Under the pieces are notes generated by a model. That model saw only the letters and a list, made by a program, of their open reading frames with translations, was not told the DNA's origin and searched no databases. Positions 47,640 through 58,613 of a stretch of DNA of 64,000 bases are shown piece by piece. This stretch comes from Lolium rigidum (taxonomy: Eukaryota; Streptophyta; Magnoliopsida; Poales; Poaceae): assembly GCF_022539505.1 (NCBI RefSeq), contig NC_061514.1, positions 330,009,090 through 330,073,089 of the forward strand, given 5' to 3'. The stretch's first letter is position 1, and every line of letters starts with the position of its first letter. The position numbers and the translations under genes were made by a program.

Positions 47640-48284
47640 TCAAGTGTTATCAAGAGATGATGCATCTACAGCGGGGTTTGGAGTTTTCTCAACCATGCAT
47701 TGTATTTTGTATACATAAGTTTCAGAGGCTCCCTTTTCATTAGTCTTAGGCTTGCTATTCTCATCAAACAAATTTTCAGGGATACGCCAAGCATAATTAT
47801 CATCTAGAGCTTCATGCATTCCTAGGAACTTGCAAGGTATTGGTGCTTTAATCTCCCCACCATCATTAACATTATTAGTGTACTTAATTCTATCCATATC
47901 CATTTTTTCAAGTGTTCTTTTAAAATCGGTGAACATACCAAGCCTCTTATGCTTAATGAAAACTTTTCTAGCTTCTTTAGCTATATCCTCAAATTCTCTA
48001 ACAAGGACTTTTAAAACAAAATCTCTCTTCTCTCCCCTCTCCATATCAGAAGGTGTAAGAAACATGTGTTGTATCATGGGGTTGAGACTAATAAATCTAG
48101 TTTCCATCATGCGTACCAAACAGACAGAGGCATCTTCATAAGTAGGGACAGCTTTTGCCAGGGGTATATCTTCAAGATCTTCATGCATACTAACATGGGT
48201 AAAAAATTCTTCTATATTATCTCTTCCAATTATAGACCCTTGTCCCACATGTATATCTTTTAAAGTAAAATTAGGAGGAAACAT
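47640..48284 (-). CDS. Unrecognised 214-residue protein of E4, in the gag position
   Basis: An intact - strand ORF starts at the ATG 48284-48282, about 205 bp after the primer site, the place where gag starts in E3. It ends ASSLDNT, nearly the same tail as the E3 and E6 protease frames (TSSLDNT), so the 3' junction is shared. The body is unlike gag: no capsid motifs, no CCHC, no protease active site. It opens MFPPNFTLKDIHVGQ, contains SLNPMIQHMFLTPSDMERGEKRDF and a long basic/acidic helical-looking middle (VREFEDIAKEARKVFIKHKR), and a segment CKFLGMHEALDDNYAWRIPE. No signal peptide or membrane span is evident. I do not recognise the family. It has no stop or frameshift, unlike most ORFs here, which fits recent activity or selection. 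Confidence 0.7.
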   Translation of the reverse strand: MFPPNFTLKDIHVGQGSIIGRDNIEEFFTHVSMHEDLEDIPLAKAVPTYEDASVCLVRMMETRFISLNPMIQHMFLTPSDMERGEKRDFVLKVLVREFEDIAKEARKVFIKHKRLGMFTDFKRTLEKMDMDRIKYTNNVNDGGEIKAPIPCKFLGMHEALDDNYAWRIPENLFDENSKPKTNEKGASETYVYKIQCMVEKTPNPAVDASSLDNT

Positions 48285-48517
48285 GATGAAATAAGTAAAG
48301 TAAATGCAAGTAACTATTTTTTTTGTGTTTTTGATATGGAGAATGCAAACAAGACAGTAAATAAAGTAAAGCTAGCAACTAATTTTCTTGTGTTTTTGAT
48401 ATAGTGCAACAAACAAAGTAGTAAATAAAACACAAAAACAAAGTAAAGAGATTGGAAGTGGAGACTCCCCTTGCAGCGTGTCTTGATCTCCCCGGCAACG
48501 GCGCCAGAAATTTAGCT
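48285..48517 (-). promoter_or_regulatory. E4 leader with tRNA-Asp primer binding site
   Basis: - strand TGGCGCCGTTGCCGGGG at 48490-48506. Between it and the ATG lie two diverged copies of an AT-rich unit containing CAAAAACACAA, as in E3. Confidence 0.88.
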
Positions 48518-50105
48518 TGACACGCGTACAACACGCGACCGTTGGGAACCCCAAGTGGAAGGTGTGATGCGTACAACAGTAAGTTTCCCTCAGTAAGAAA
48601 CCAAGGTTTATCGAACCAGTAGGAGTCAAGAAGCACGTTGAAGGTTGATGGCGGCGGAGTGTAGTACGGCGCAACACCAGGGATTCTGGCGCCAACGTGG
48701 AACCTGCACAACACAACCAAATTACTTTGCCCCAATGTGACAGTGAGGTTTTCAATCTCACCGGTCTTGCTGTAACAAAGAATTAGATGTATAGTGTGGA
48801 TGATGATGTTTGCAGAAAACAGTAGAACGAGTATTGCAGTAGATTGTATTCGATGTAAAAGAATGGACCGGGGTCCACAGTTCACTAGAGGTGTCTCTCC
48901 CATAAGAATAAGCATGTTGGTGAAAAAATTACAGTTGGGCAATTGACAAATAAAGAGGGCATGACCATGCACATACATGTTATGATGAGTAGTGTGAGAT
49001 TTAATTGGGCATTACGACAAAGTACATAGACCGCTATCCAGCATGCATCTATGCCTAAAAAGTCCACCTTCAGGTTATCATCCGAACCCCTTCCAGTATT
49101 AAGTTGCAAACACCAGACAATTGCATTAAGTATGGTGAGTAATGTAATCAACACATACATCCTTAGACATAGCATCGATGTTTTATCCCTAGTGGCAACA
49201 ACACATCCACAACCTTAGAACTTTATGTCACTGTCCCAGATTTAATGGAGGCATGAGCCCACTATCGAGCATAAATAGTCCCTCTTGGAGTTACAAGCAA
49301 AAACTTGGCCAGAGCCTCTACTAGTAACGGAGAGCATGCAAGATCATAAACAACACATAGATAATAGATTGATAATCAACATAGCATAGTATTCCATATT
49401 CATCGGATCCCAACAAACACAACATGTAGCATTACAGATAGATGATCTTGATCATGTTAGGCAGCTCACAAGATCCAACAACGAAGCACAATTAGGAGAA
49501 GACGACCATCTAGCTACTGGTATGGACCCATAGTCCAGGGGTGAACTACTCACTCATCACTCCGGAGGCGATCATGGCGGTGAAGAGTCCTCCGGGAGAT
49601 GATTCCCCTCTCCGGCAGGGTGCCGGAGGCGATCTCCTGAATCCCCCGAGATGGGATTGGCGGCGGCGGCGTCTCTGGAAGGTTTTTCGTATCGTGGCTC
49701 TCGGTACTGGAGTTATTATCGACGAAGGCTTAAGTAGGCGGAGGAGATAGGTTTAGGGGCGACACGAGGGGCCCACACAATAGGGCCGCGCGGCCAGGGG
49801 TGGGCCGCGCCGCCCTGGCGTGTCGCCGCCTCGTCGCCCCACTTCGTTTCCTCTCCGGACTTCTGGAAGCTTCGTGGAAAAATAAGATCCTGGGCGTTGA
49901 TTTCGTCCAATTCCGAGAATATTTCCTTACTAGGATTTCTGAAACCAAAAACAGCTGAAAACAGCAACTGGCTCTTCGGCATCTTGTTAATAGGTTAGTG
50001 CCGGAAAATGCATAAATATGACATAAAGTATGCATAAAACATGTAGGTATCATCAATAAAGTAGCATGGAACATAAGAAATTATCGATACGTTGGAGACG
50101 TATCA
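48518..50105 (-). repeat. 5' LTR of E4 (1588 bp)
   Basis: Pair of 43463-45045, very similar, with scattered single-base and short indel differences. Confidence 0.9.
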
Positions 50106-50477
50106 AGCCGCCTTCGCAGAGTCTGTGATATCTGGAGAGGAGCTGAAAGGCTACAGAGCCGCGGTGGATCCGACTGAGATGCAGACCACCAAGAAATAGA
50201 TCTCCGAACAGAAAAAATCCTTCAAGGCCGCGATAGAGACCAAGAAAGTCAACTTCAAGGAAGGAGACACTACCAAGCAGGTCTCAGTCGGAGCCAACAT
50301 GGACCCCAAATAGGAAGACACCCTCATCGAGTTCCTCCGCGCTAACATGGATATCTTTGCATGGCAGCCTTCTGACATGTCCGGAGTACCAAGGGAACTC
50401 GCCGAGCACTACCTCAACATAAACCCGGGGGCAAAACCGGTGAAGCAAGCTATGCGACGCTTTGGAGATAAGAAGCG
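50106..50477 (+). pseudogene. E0b pol fragment: protease-RT linker and start of RT
   Basis: The frame continues directly from 43462 after E4 is removed. It reads FKAAIETKKVNFKEGD, then IEFLRANMDIFAWQPSDMSGVPRELAEH and GAKPVKQAMRRF, the conserved segment just before the Gypsy reverse transcriptase. Stops at 50197-50199 and 50311-50313 (TAG) both fit CAG to TAG. The frame is cut at 50478 by another LTR-like sequence, so the RT catalytic region is not in the window. Confidence 0.82.
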
Positions 50478-50650
50478 TGATGACCCACAAGTATAGGGGG
50501 TGTATCGTAGTATTTTCAATAAGTAAGAGTGTCGAACCCAACGAGGAGCAGAAGGTGTTGACAAGCAATTTCGATGAAGGATTCACTGTAAATGCTCACA
50601 GACAAGTATTCATGGGTTTTTGATGTAGCAGATGAATAAAGTACGAGTAA
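50478..50650 (+). repeat. Start of an unclassified LTR (E9 fragment)
   Basis: A new sequence starts TGATGACCCACAAGTATAGG exactly where E0b pol breaks. It resembles the terminus of a common grass LTR repeat. Only 173 bp are present before another LTR begins at 50651. No partner end is visible. Confidence 0.55.
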
Positions 50651-53600
50651 TACGGTGACCCAGTATACCACTGCATGTTGTAGTATACAAGTCGTTGATA
50701 TGATCTTTGTGAAGGGACTTCTTCACAAATTGCCATATCCCTCAGAGTGGTACAATAGAAACATTGCAGGTCATAACACTCCATATATTATTACAAACAT
50801 TGTCTTAACAAGTTGGTATTCTCACAGGTCCTATGAGAACACCCTAAGATACTACTTAAGTACGATTACAACTCATAACCAAATATAAAGAGAGCTCAAC
50901 AACTTATTTAGGTAAGTTCTACATTGCTCGGCTCTATGATGCTAGGGTATATCACTACTCCTCCACCTCTGTGTCATCGGGTCCGTAGACTATCCCATAG
51001 TCTACTCCTTCCACTCCGCCGGTAAGATCAGGTTCCTCGTAGACCAGCTCATAGCTTCCTTCTGGTGCTCCATCGTTGATGGCCTCCACTTCCGGATCAC
51101 AGTCTAGCAAGGGTGTCGAAAGAAAGTGAGTACAGAGGTACTCAACAAGTTCTAAAAGAGTAAAAAGGTGTTTGATGCACTAGCTACGACCATTGAACAG
51201 GAAATCGCAGGTCAATGCATGTTTTGAAATCATTTCTTCAAAAGTTTGCTTTTATTATGAAAACTATGCCCGTCCGTCTTCACAGGTTGACCAGAACTTC
51301 GTGGAGTTCCTTTCCTGCCGCGTTCGCAGTTCCCTTCCCGGAACAAGGAGTGACAGCCACAATTTGATACACTCTGCAGAGGTGCGTTACTTTTCCCACA
51401 AGGGATCCCACCCTTTTTGCCATCCGCAGGGACTTGCCCCCGTTCACACTTCCTTTGGTGTGAGGCCAGGTATAAAGATCCAAGCCCACACCCCCTTCTC
51501 CGCGACTGAAAACCCACCCTTTTGTCCACCCGTACACCCCCAGTAGCTCCCGATAATACGGCTTTACTCACGGTGTACTTTGGACAATCCATCATAGACC
51601 GTAGAGCTCAACATCACTAATGTATGGGGATTTAAAAGGCTATCCCAACCTACGGCAGTGCCTCCAACACCCCGCAGCTCTACCAGTCCGTTGGCGTGCA
51701 GAAGGGAAAAGATACGGCTGGCTTCACTAGAGCCATTATAGATCTCATGGTTAACGCGATTTGTACGGCGCTAGAATCACTGGACGGCATTGGTAATTAA
51801 TCCTAGGTTAATATAACCCATGCAATGGAACCTCCACCATATCAACACATACCATGGTTCCATTGCCAGCCACATAGTCATCTTCATAGTTGGAAAGTAA
51901 CATTTTATTTGCGATGCAGGAATGATAAGTATATAGCTTTGCATTAAAGTAATAGAAAATAATCAAGTTGACATGAGCAAGGGTGAACTTGCACGTGAAT
52001 CTGCGAGATAGTGCGGTTCAATGCGGTTGATGGAACCTGGACCTCGGGTTCTGTAAGAAGCATCATTGTCCGGTAAGGACAATGTTATAAAATCCAAATA
52101 ATGCAGTCATGGATGTATTATTTTATGTTGAATCCCTTTACCCCAATGAGTTATTACAATTTAGGGTTGAGTTAAGATTTATGCCTTTGGCAGTAAGTTG
52201 CAATTGATTTAATGTGTAAACCACTTTAATTCACATAAAGTAAAATAATTCAAAGTAAAACTACTTTACTTGGTGATTCATTATTCATTCCAAAAATGAG
52301 TTGAAATAATAGAGTTGCCCCTATATTTTTGGAATAAAAAGGGAATAGGGTATTTTTCTTTGAAAAATACATTTCTCAATAGAAATGACTTGGAATAATA
52401 GAATTTCCTTTTGAAATATTTGAAAATAAGTATTTGAACTTATCTGAGATTTTTCCTTGAATTTTAAATACAAGGAAATAATAGTTTGAAATTCCAAGTT
52501 ATTATTTTAAATTCATCAAATTCATAATTTTGAATTGTTTCTTAAATTCTATTTCATATTTTATTCTGGTTAAGATTTATTTTTCATTCACCAATCCAAT
52601 TTTTAATGGATTTTTAGAGTTGTATTTTATTTACTAAAAATTGGTGAAATTCTGGCCTTTTTCTCTAAATTGTGAAAAGTCCAAAATACCCCTGGCCCCT
52701 ATTAGGCCAGCCCAATAACCTAAGCCCATGGGACAACCCACTAAGGCGTGCCCCATAGCGGGTCGGTGGCGCCGACGTGGCCCACCTCTCTCACTTACAG
52801 GTCTTTCTCACTCGCTCGTCCTAACCCTAATCTCTCGCGACTCCCGTGGCGATGGCGTCGCCGCCATGGCCGCCGCCGTGCTCCGGCCACCTCCTGGCCT
52901 CCCTACTTTCGCCACCTACCTGATCTGGATCGCCGCGAGATGATCTGCCGATCTGTCCGCGTGGTTTCTCCGATTTCCCCTTCTCCTGGCGAATCGCCTC
53001 CTCTCTGGATCCGCTGGAGAATCGCCTCGAGCGATTTGGTGGTCTCCGGCGAACTCTCGTCCTCGCCGTCGACGTGCGCGCCTCCTGAGACCGACCTGGT
53101 GCGGTGCTGCTTGCAGTACCAGTGCCGTCGTCTCCGTGCCGTGCTACTGTGGTGGTGTTCGTGCTCGTCGGCGTAACGCCGGCGCCTACCCTGGTTCTTG
53201 CAGCTGCTATGGCCGCGCGAGCACTGCCGCGCCATGCCATAGCCTCTGCCACCAGGCGCATGTAAGTGATCTGCTCCTTCTCCTTCTCTTCTCTATGCCT
53301 GTGCGCCTCCCAAGTGTACCGCTGTGCATATGTGACACTTGTGAATGCCAGTGATGTGTGTGAGGTGCTTCTGTGCCTCCTGTGTAAGCCAATGATCCAT
53401 TGGATCAACCATTTCATGTTGGCTAGCTTATCGGTGTGGCTTGACTTGATTCAATTGATCCATTTGATCAATTAAATGTCAGTGTTTGGTTGCTAATTAA
53501 TCCTGTGGCTAAGTGAAGTATTTTCCTTGCTGATGCTGATGCTCAAGCATCACTATGCTTTCTGTATACATGTGCTGTTGCTTATTTTAGCTCACTGGAC

Positions 53601-53792
53601 TTGATCCAGTGGCTATGATGCAGTGACTGGTGCTGTTTTGCCTTACAGTGTGCTACTGTGAGTAAATAGCATGGATCTGTTATATATTCATGCTTGAATA
53701 ATTAATTCATGATGAACTGCTTATGCAGTGATGATTTAAATTACTTGCTTGTATATGAATTTGCTGTTCATGATGATTTAACAAGCAAATGA
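50651..53792 (-). repeat. Partial long LTR related to E5 (E7)
   Basis: It begins TACGGTGACCCAGTATACCAC, homologous to the TGTGGTGACCC end of the E5 LTRs, and shares further blocks (CTCAGAGTGGTACAA; CAATGGAACCTCCACCATAT near 51822). It also carries a GC-rich block (about 52720-53260) followed by GTAAGT, as in E5. Orientation is - by analogy with E5. A CACTA end interrupts it at 53793 and the remainder is not seen. ORFs in the GC-rich block have no recognised domain. Confidence 0.75.
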
Positions 53793-54543
53793 CACTACAA
53801 GAAAAGTTGCCATGGCCGACGAAGTTGAAGTCGCGCCGTGGTTGCTGGTGTACCATGGCCGACGATTTTGGGTCTGTCCGTTGTGCATGTCAAAACGTTT
53901 TTTTCTCGTTTTTGAGGCCACCTAGCCCGACGAAACCGGCCAAAACGTTGCGTATGGTGGCCCGGGACGTGGTGCATCTCGAATTCTCGGGTTCGCCGGC
54001 CGAGTCAACGCAAATCCGCACCGCCGAGGGATGTAGGGCCCGGATGGCAGCCTCTCTGGCATTGTTTTTTTTCTCGATCGCGCCATCTCGTTCAACGCTC
54101 TCCGATCGAGCCGTTTACGATGCAAGATCATGGGTCCCGCATGTCATCCTCTATGAACCAAAATTCTTTTTATTCTTGGATTTTTTTGACCCCCTGATTT
54201 CTGGCTACGTCCTTTTTCTTTTGATCCCTTGCCGCCTTGGAAACGTTGACACCGCTGCTGCTAATTGGGACCCGCATGTCATCCTCTATGAGCAATCAAC
54301 TTTCTTTTCTTGGAGTTTTTTTGGCACCTCAAATTTGGTCACTTGCCTTTTTCTTTCGATCCCCTGCCGCCTCTCAAACGGTGATACCGCTGCTGCTAAA
54401 TGGGACCCGCATGTCATCCTCTATGTACTATAAAACTTTCTTTTCTTGGATTTTTTTGGCACCTCATATTTGGTCACTTACCTTTTTCTTTCGATCCCCT
54501 GCCGCCTCTCAAACGGTGAGACCGCTGCTGCTAAATGGGACCA
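53793..54543 (+). mobile_element. CACTA DNA transposon, one terminus
   Basis: Starts CACTACAAGAAAA, the terminal inverted repeat start of plant CACTA (CMC) elements, preceded by AAATGA. It is followed by subterminal repeats and T-rich sequence. The other end and the transposase are not in the window; an E1-type LTR cuts it at 54544. The open frame 53789-54433 is repeat-derived. Confidence 0.8.
54132..54543 (+). repeat. CACTA subterminal tandem repeat, 135-bp period
   Basis: The word GGG(A/T)CCCGCATGTCATCC begins at 54132, 54267 and 54402, and a fourth unit begins at 54537, an exact 135-bp spacing. Each unit also contains a CTTTTTCTTT...GATCCC segment and ACCGCTGCTGCTAA. Subterminal repeats in CACTA elements are known transposase-binding regions. 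Confidence 0.85.
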
Positions 54544-55722
54544 CGATGTCTACGGGAGCTTCTATTCTTGTAGACAGTGTTGGGCCTCCAAGAGCGAGAG
54601 GTTTGTAGAACAGCAACAAGTTTCCCTTAAGTGGATCACCCAAGGTTTATCGATCTCAGGGAGGAAGAGGTCAAAGATATCCCTCTCATGCAACCCTGCA
54701 ACCACAAAGCAAGAAGTCTCTTGTGTCCCCAACACACCTAATAGGTGCACTAGTTCGGTGAAGAGATAGTGAAATACAGGTGGTATAAATATATATGAGC
54801 AGTAGCAACGGCACCAGAAAAGTGCTTTGCTGTCCAGGACTGGCGTGTAGTTGATGGTGGTAATATTGCAGGCAGTACAGATACAGTAAAACAGTAAACA
54901 AGCAGCGATAGCAGTATTTAGGAACAAGGCCTAGGGATCATCTCAACATTGATCACATAACAGAATAAATAGATAGATGCTAGACTCTACACCCTCTTGT
55001 TGGATGATGAACACCACTAACTGTGTAGGATTACACGAACCCTCAATGCCGGAGTTAACAAGCTCCACAATATTCAATGTTCATATTTAAATAACCTTAG
55101 AGTGCATGACGGATCAACATAACCAAACCAAGTACTAACATAGCATGCACACTTGTCACCTTCACGCTACGAAAGGAGGCATAGATCACATCAATACCAT
55201 CATAGCAATAGTTAACTTCATAATCTACAAGAGATCACAATCATAGCCTACGCCAAGTACTAACACGATGCACACACCTGTCACCATTACACCGTGCGGG
55301 AGGAATAAACTACTTTAATAACATCACTAGAGTATCACACGGATAAATTGTGATACAAAACACATTGCAATCATAAAGAGATATAAATAAGCACTTCACT
55401 ATGCCATTCATAACAGTGAATAAGTATTACGTGAAATATAGCCTAAGAGACCCACACGGTGCACACACTCGTCACCTTTACACACGTGGGACAAGGAGTC
55501 TCCGGAGATCACATAAGTAAAATCCACTTGACTAGCATAATGATATCTAGATTACAAGCATCATCATATGAATCTCAATCATGTAAGGCAGCTCATGAGA
55601 TTATTGTATTGAAGTACATAGGAGAAAGATGAACCACATAGCTACCGGTACAGCCCTGAGCCTCGATGGAGAACTACTCCCTCCTCATGGGAGACAGCAG
55701 CGTTGATGGAGATGGTGGTGGT
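54544..55722 (-). repeat. E1-type LTR, partial (E10)
   Basis: On the + strand it begins CGATGTCTACGG, the reverse complement of an E1-type LTR end. It runs through the long R-U5 part up to about the position matching 2080 of E1 and is cut at 55723 by another E1-type LTR. The U3 part is not in the window. Confidence 0.82.
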
Positions 55723-57237
55723 TGATGTCTACTTTCCCCCTCCTTTCCTGTAGACAGTGTTGGGCCTCCAAGAGCAGAGGTTTGTAGAACAGCAGCAAGT
55801 TTTCCCTTAAGTGGATCACCCAAGGTTTATCGAACTCGGGGAGGAAGAGGTCAAAGATATCCCTCTCATGCAACCACTGCAACCACAAAGCAAGAAGTCT
55901 CTTGTGTCCCCAACACACCTAATAGGTGCACTAGTTCGGCGAAGAGATAGTGAAATACGAGGTGGTATGAATATATATGAGCGGTAGCAACGGTGCCGAG
56001 AAAATAGCTTGCTCGGCGTGTAGTTGATGGTGGTAGTATTGCAGCGAGTAGTAACGCGATAAAACGAGTAAACAAGCAGCGATAGCTGTATTTAGGAACA
56101 AGGCCTAGGGATTACACTTTCACTAGTGGACACTCTCAACATTGATCACATAACGAGAATAGATAAATGCATACTCTACACTTTTGTTGGATGATGAACA
56201 CATTGCGTAGGATTACACGAACCCTCAATGCCGGAGTTAACAAGCTCCACAATAATGCTCATATTTTAGTAACCTTTAGTGTAAGATAGATCAAAAGACT
56301 AAACCAAGTACTAGCATAGCATGCACACTTGTCACCTTCATGCATATGTAGGAGGAATAGATCACATCAATATTATCATAGCAATAGTTAACTTCGCAAT
56401 CTACAAGAGATCATGATCATAGCATAAACCAAGTACTAACACGGTGCACACACTTGTCACCTTTACACACGTGCAGGAGGAATAAAACTACTTTAATAAC
56501 ATTGCTAGAGTAGCACATAGATAAATTGTGATACAAACACATATGAATCTCAATCATGTAAAGCAGCTCATGAGATTATTGTATTGAGGTACATGGGAGA
56601 GATGAACCACATAGCTACCGGTACAGCCCCGAGCCTCGATGGAGAACTACTCCCTCCTCATGGGAGCAGCAGCGGTGATGAAGATGGCGGTGAAGATGGC
56701 AGCGGTGTCGATGGAGGAGCCTTCCGGGGGCACTTCCCCGCTCCGGCAGCGTGCCGAAACAGAGACTCCTGTCCCCCAGATCTTGGCGTCGCGATGGCGG
56801 CGGCTCTGGAAGGTTTCTGTGGTTTTCGCCAATCATGTCGAGGTTTTTAGGTCAGGGGCTTTATATAGGCGAAGAGGCGGCGCAGGAGGGCTGACAGGGG
56901 GGCCACACTATAGGGCGGCGCGGCCCCCCCTCTGGCCGCGCCAGCCTATAGTTTGGTGGGCCTGTGGCCCCCCTCTGACCTCTACGGTGTGTTCCGGATG
57001 CTTCCGGGGATTCTAAGATCTTTGGCGTTGATTTCGTCCGATTCCGAGAATATTTCGTTACTAGGATTTCTGAAACCAAAAACAGCGAGAAAACGAGAGC
57101 TGGCACTTCGGCATCTTGTTAATAGGTTAGTTCTAGAAAATGCACGAATATGACATAAAGTGTGCATAAAACATGTAGATAACATCAATAATGTGGCATG
57201 GAACATAAGAAATTATCGATACGTCGGAGACGTATCA
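55723..57237 (-). repeat. E1-type LTR, complete (1515 bp), 3' LTR of E8
   Basis: On the - strand it starts TGATACGTCTCCGACGTATC and ends GTAGACATCA. A TATA box (TATATAAAG on the - strand) lies at about 56859-56868. It is followed on the + strand by a PPT, so it is a 3' LTR in - orientation. Confidence 0.88.
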
Positions 57238-57563
57238 GCATCCCCAAGCTTAGTTCTGCTCGTCCCGAGCGGGTAAAACGATAACACAGATAATTTCTAG
57301 AGTGACATGCCATCATAACCTTGATCATACTATTTGTAAAGCATATGTAGTGAATGCAGCGATCAAAACAATGTATATGACATGAGTAAACAAGTGAATC
57401 ATAAAGCATAGCACTTCAAGACAAGCATCAATAAGTCTTGCATAAGAGTTAACTCATAAAGCAATAATTCAAAGTAAAGGCATTGAAGCAACACAAAAGA
57501 AGATTAAGTTTCAGCGGTTGCTTTCAACTTGTAACATGTATATCTCATGGATAGTTGTCAATG
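57238..57563 (-). repeat. E8 interior fragment with PPT
   Basis: PPT at 57238-57251 (- strand AAGCTTGGGGATGC), then the start of the conserved non-coding block. It ends at the assembly gap. Confidence 0.8.
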
Positions 57564-57663
57564 NNNNNNNNNNNNNNNNNNNNNNNNNNNNNNNNNNNNN
57601 NNNNNNNNNNNNNNNNNNNNNNNNNNNNNNNNNNNNNNNNNNNNNNNNNNNNNNNNNNNNNNN
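57564..57663. other. Assembly gap of 100 N
   Basis: Exactly 100 unknown bases, a common placeholder for a scaffold join of unknown size. Sequence left of it is the interior of E8; sequence right of it is the middle of an E3-type LTR. Order and distance across the gap are not proven. Confidence 0.98.
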
Positions 57664-58613
57664 CGAGCATAAATACTCCCTCTTGGAGTTACAAGCATCT
57701 AATTTGGCCAGAGCATCTACTAGTAACGGAGAGCATGCAAGATCATAAACAACACATAGACATAACTTTGATAATCAACATAACAAGTATTCTCTATTCA
57801 TCGGATCCCAACAAACGCAACATATAGAATTACAGATAGATGATCTTGATCATGTTAGGCAGCTCACAAGATCCGACAATGAAGCACAATGGGGAGAAGA
57901 CAACCATCTAGCTACCGCATAATCGTCGAGTACTTTTCGGCTGAAACCTTCAAGATCTACTTGCCCTCTACTTCCAGCTAAACCCTAGCCTACAATCCAT
58001 AGGCATTGACAAGTTGATACATTGTCACTATGGACCCATAGTCCAGGGGTAGACTACTCACACATCACTCCGGAGGCGACCATGGCGGCGTAGAGTCCTC
58101 CGGGAGATGAATCCCCTCTCCGGCAGGGTGCCGGAGGCGATCTCCTGGATCCCCCGAGATGGGATCGGCGGCGGCGGCGTCTCAGTAAGGTTTTCCGTAT
58201 CGTGGCTCTCGATACTGGGGGTTTCGCGACGGAGGCTTTAAGTAGGCGGAAGGGCAGGTCAGGAGGCAGCACGAGGGGCCCACACCACAGGGCCGCGCGG
58301 CCAAGGGTGGGGCCGCGCCGCCCTAGGGTGTGGCCACCTCGTGGCCCCACTTCATCTCCTCTTCGGTCTTCTGGAAGCTTCGTGGCAAAATAGGACCCTG
58401 GGCGTTGATTTCGTCCAATTCCGAGAATATTTCGTTACTAGGATTTCTGAAACCAAAAACAGCAGAAAACAAGAATCGGCACTTCGGCATCTTGTTAATA
58501 GGTTAGTTCCAGAAAATGCACGAATATGACATAAAGTGTGCATAAAACATGTAGATAACATCAATAATGTGACATGGAACATAAGAAATTATCGATACGT
58601 CGGAGACGTATCA
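57664..58613 (-). repeat. 3' LTR of E6, partial
   Basis: Matches the E3 LTR but has an extra segment of about 113 bp (57916-58028) between GCTAC and TATGGACCC, absent from the E3 and E4 LTRs. TATA-like ACTTAAAG on the - strand near 58231-58247. Confidence 0.83.

Larger units (their letters stand above)
43463..50105 (-). mobile_element. E4: Athila-like element carrying an unknown ORF instead of gag
   Basis: LTRs 43463-45045 and 48518-50105 (about 1.59 kb). The target duplication AGCCG is identical on both sides (43458-43462, 50106-50110). The tRNA-Asp primer site is at 48490-48506 on the - strand and the PPT at 45046-45059. The total is 6.6 kb with one 214-codon ORF and a conserved non-coding block. 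Removing E4 with one AGCCG rejoins the E0b frame. Confidence 0.9.

Noticed and set aside
52827..53417. 196-codon - strand ORF in the E7 LTR
   Set aside because: GC-rich low-complexity block without a domain; long open frames are expected by chance in such DNA.
53789..54433. 214-codon + strand ORF
   Set aside because: It covers the CACTA terminus and its 135-bp tandem repeats; repeated peptide pattern from repeat DNA.
57518..57827. ORFs spanning the N run
   Set aside because: They read through 100 unknown bases and carry no information.
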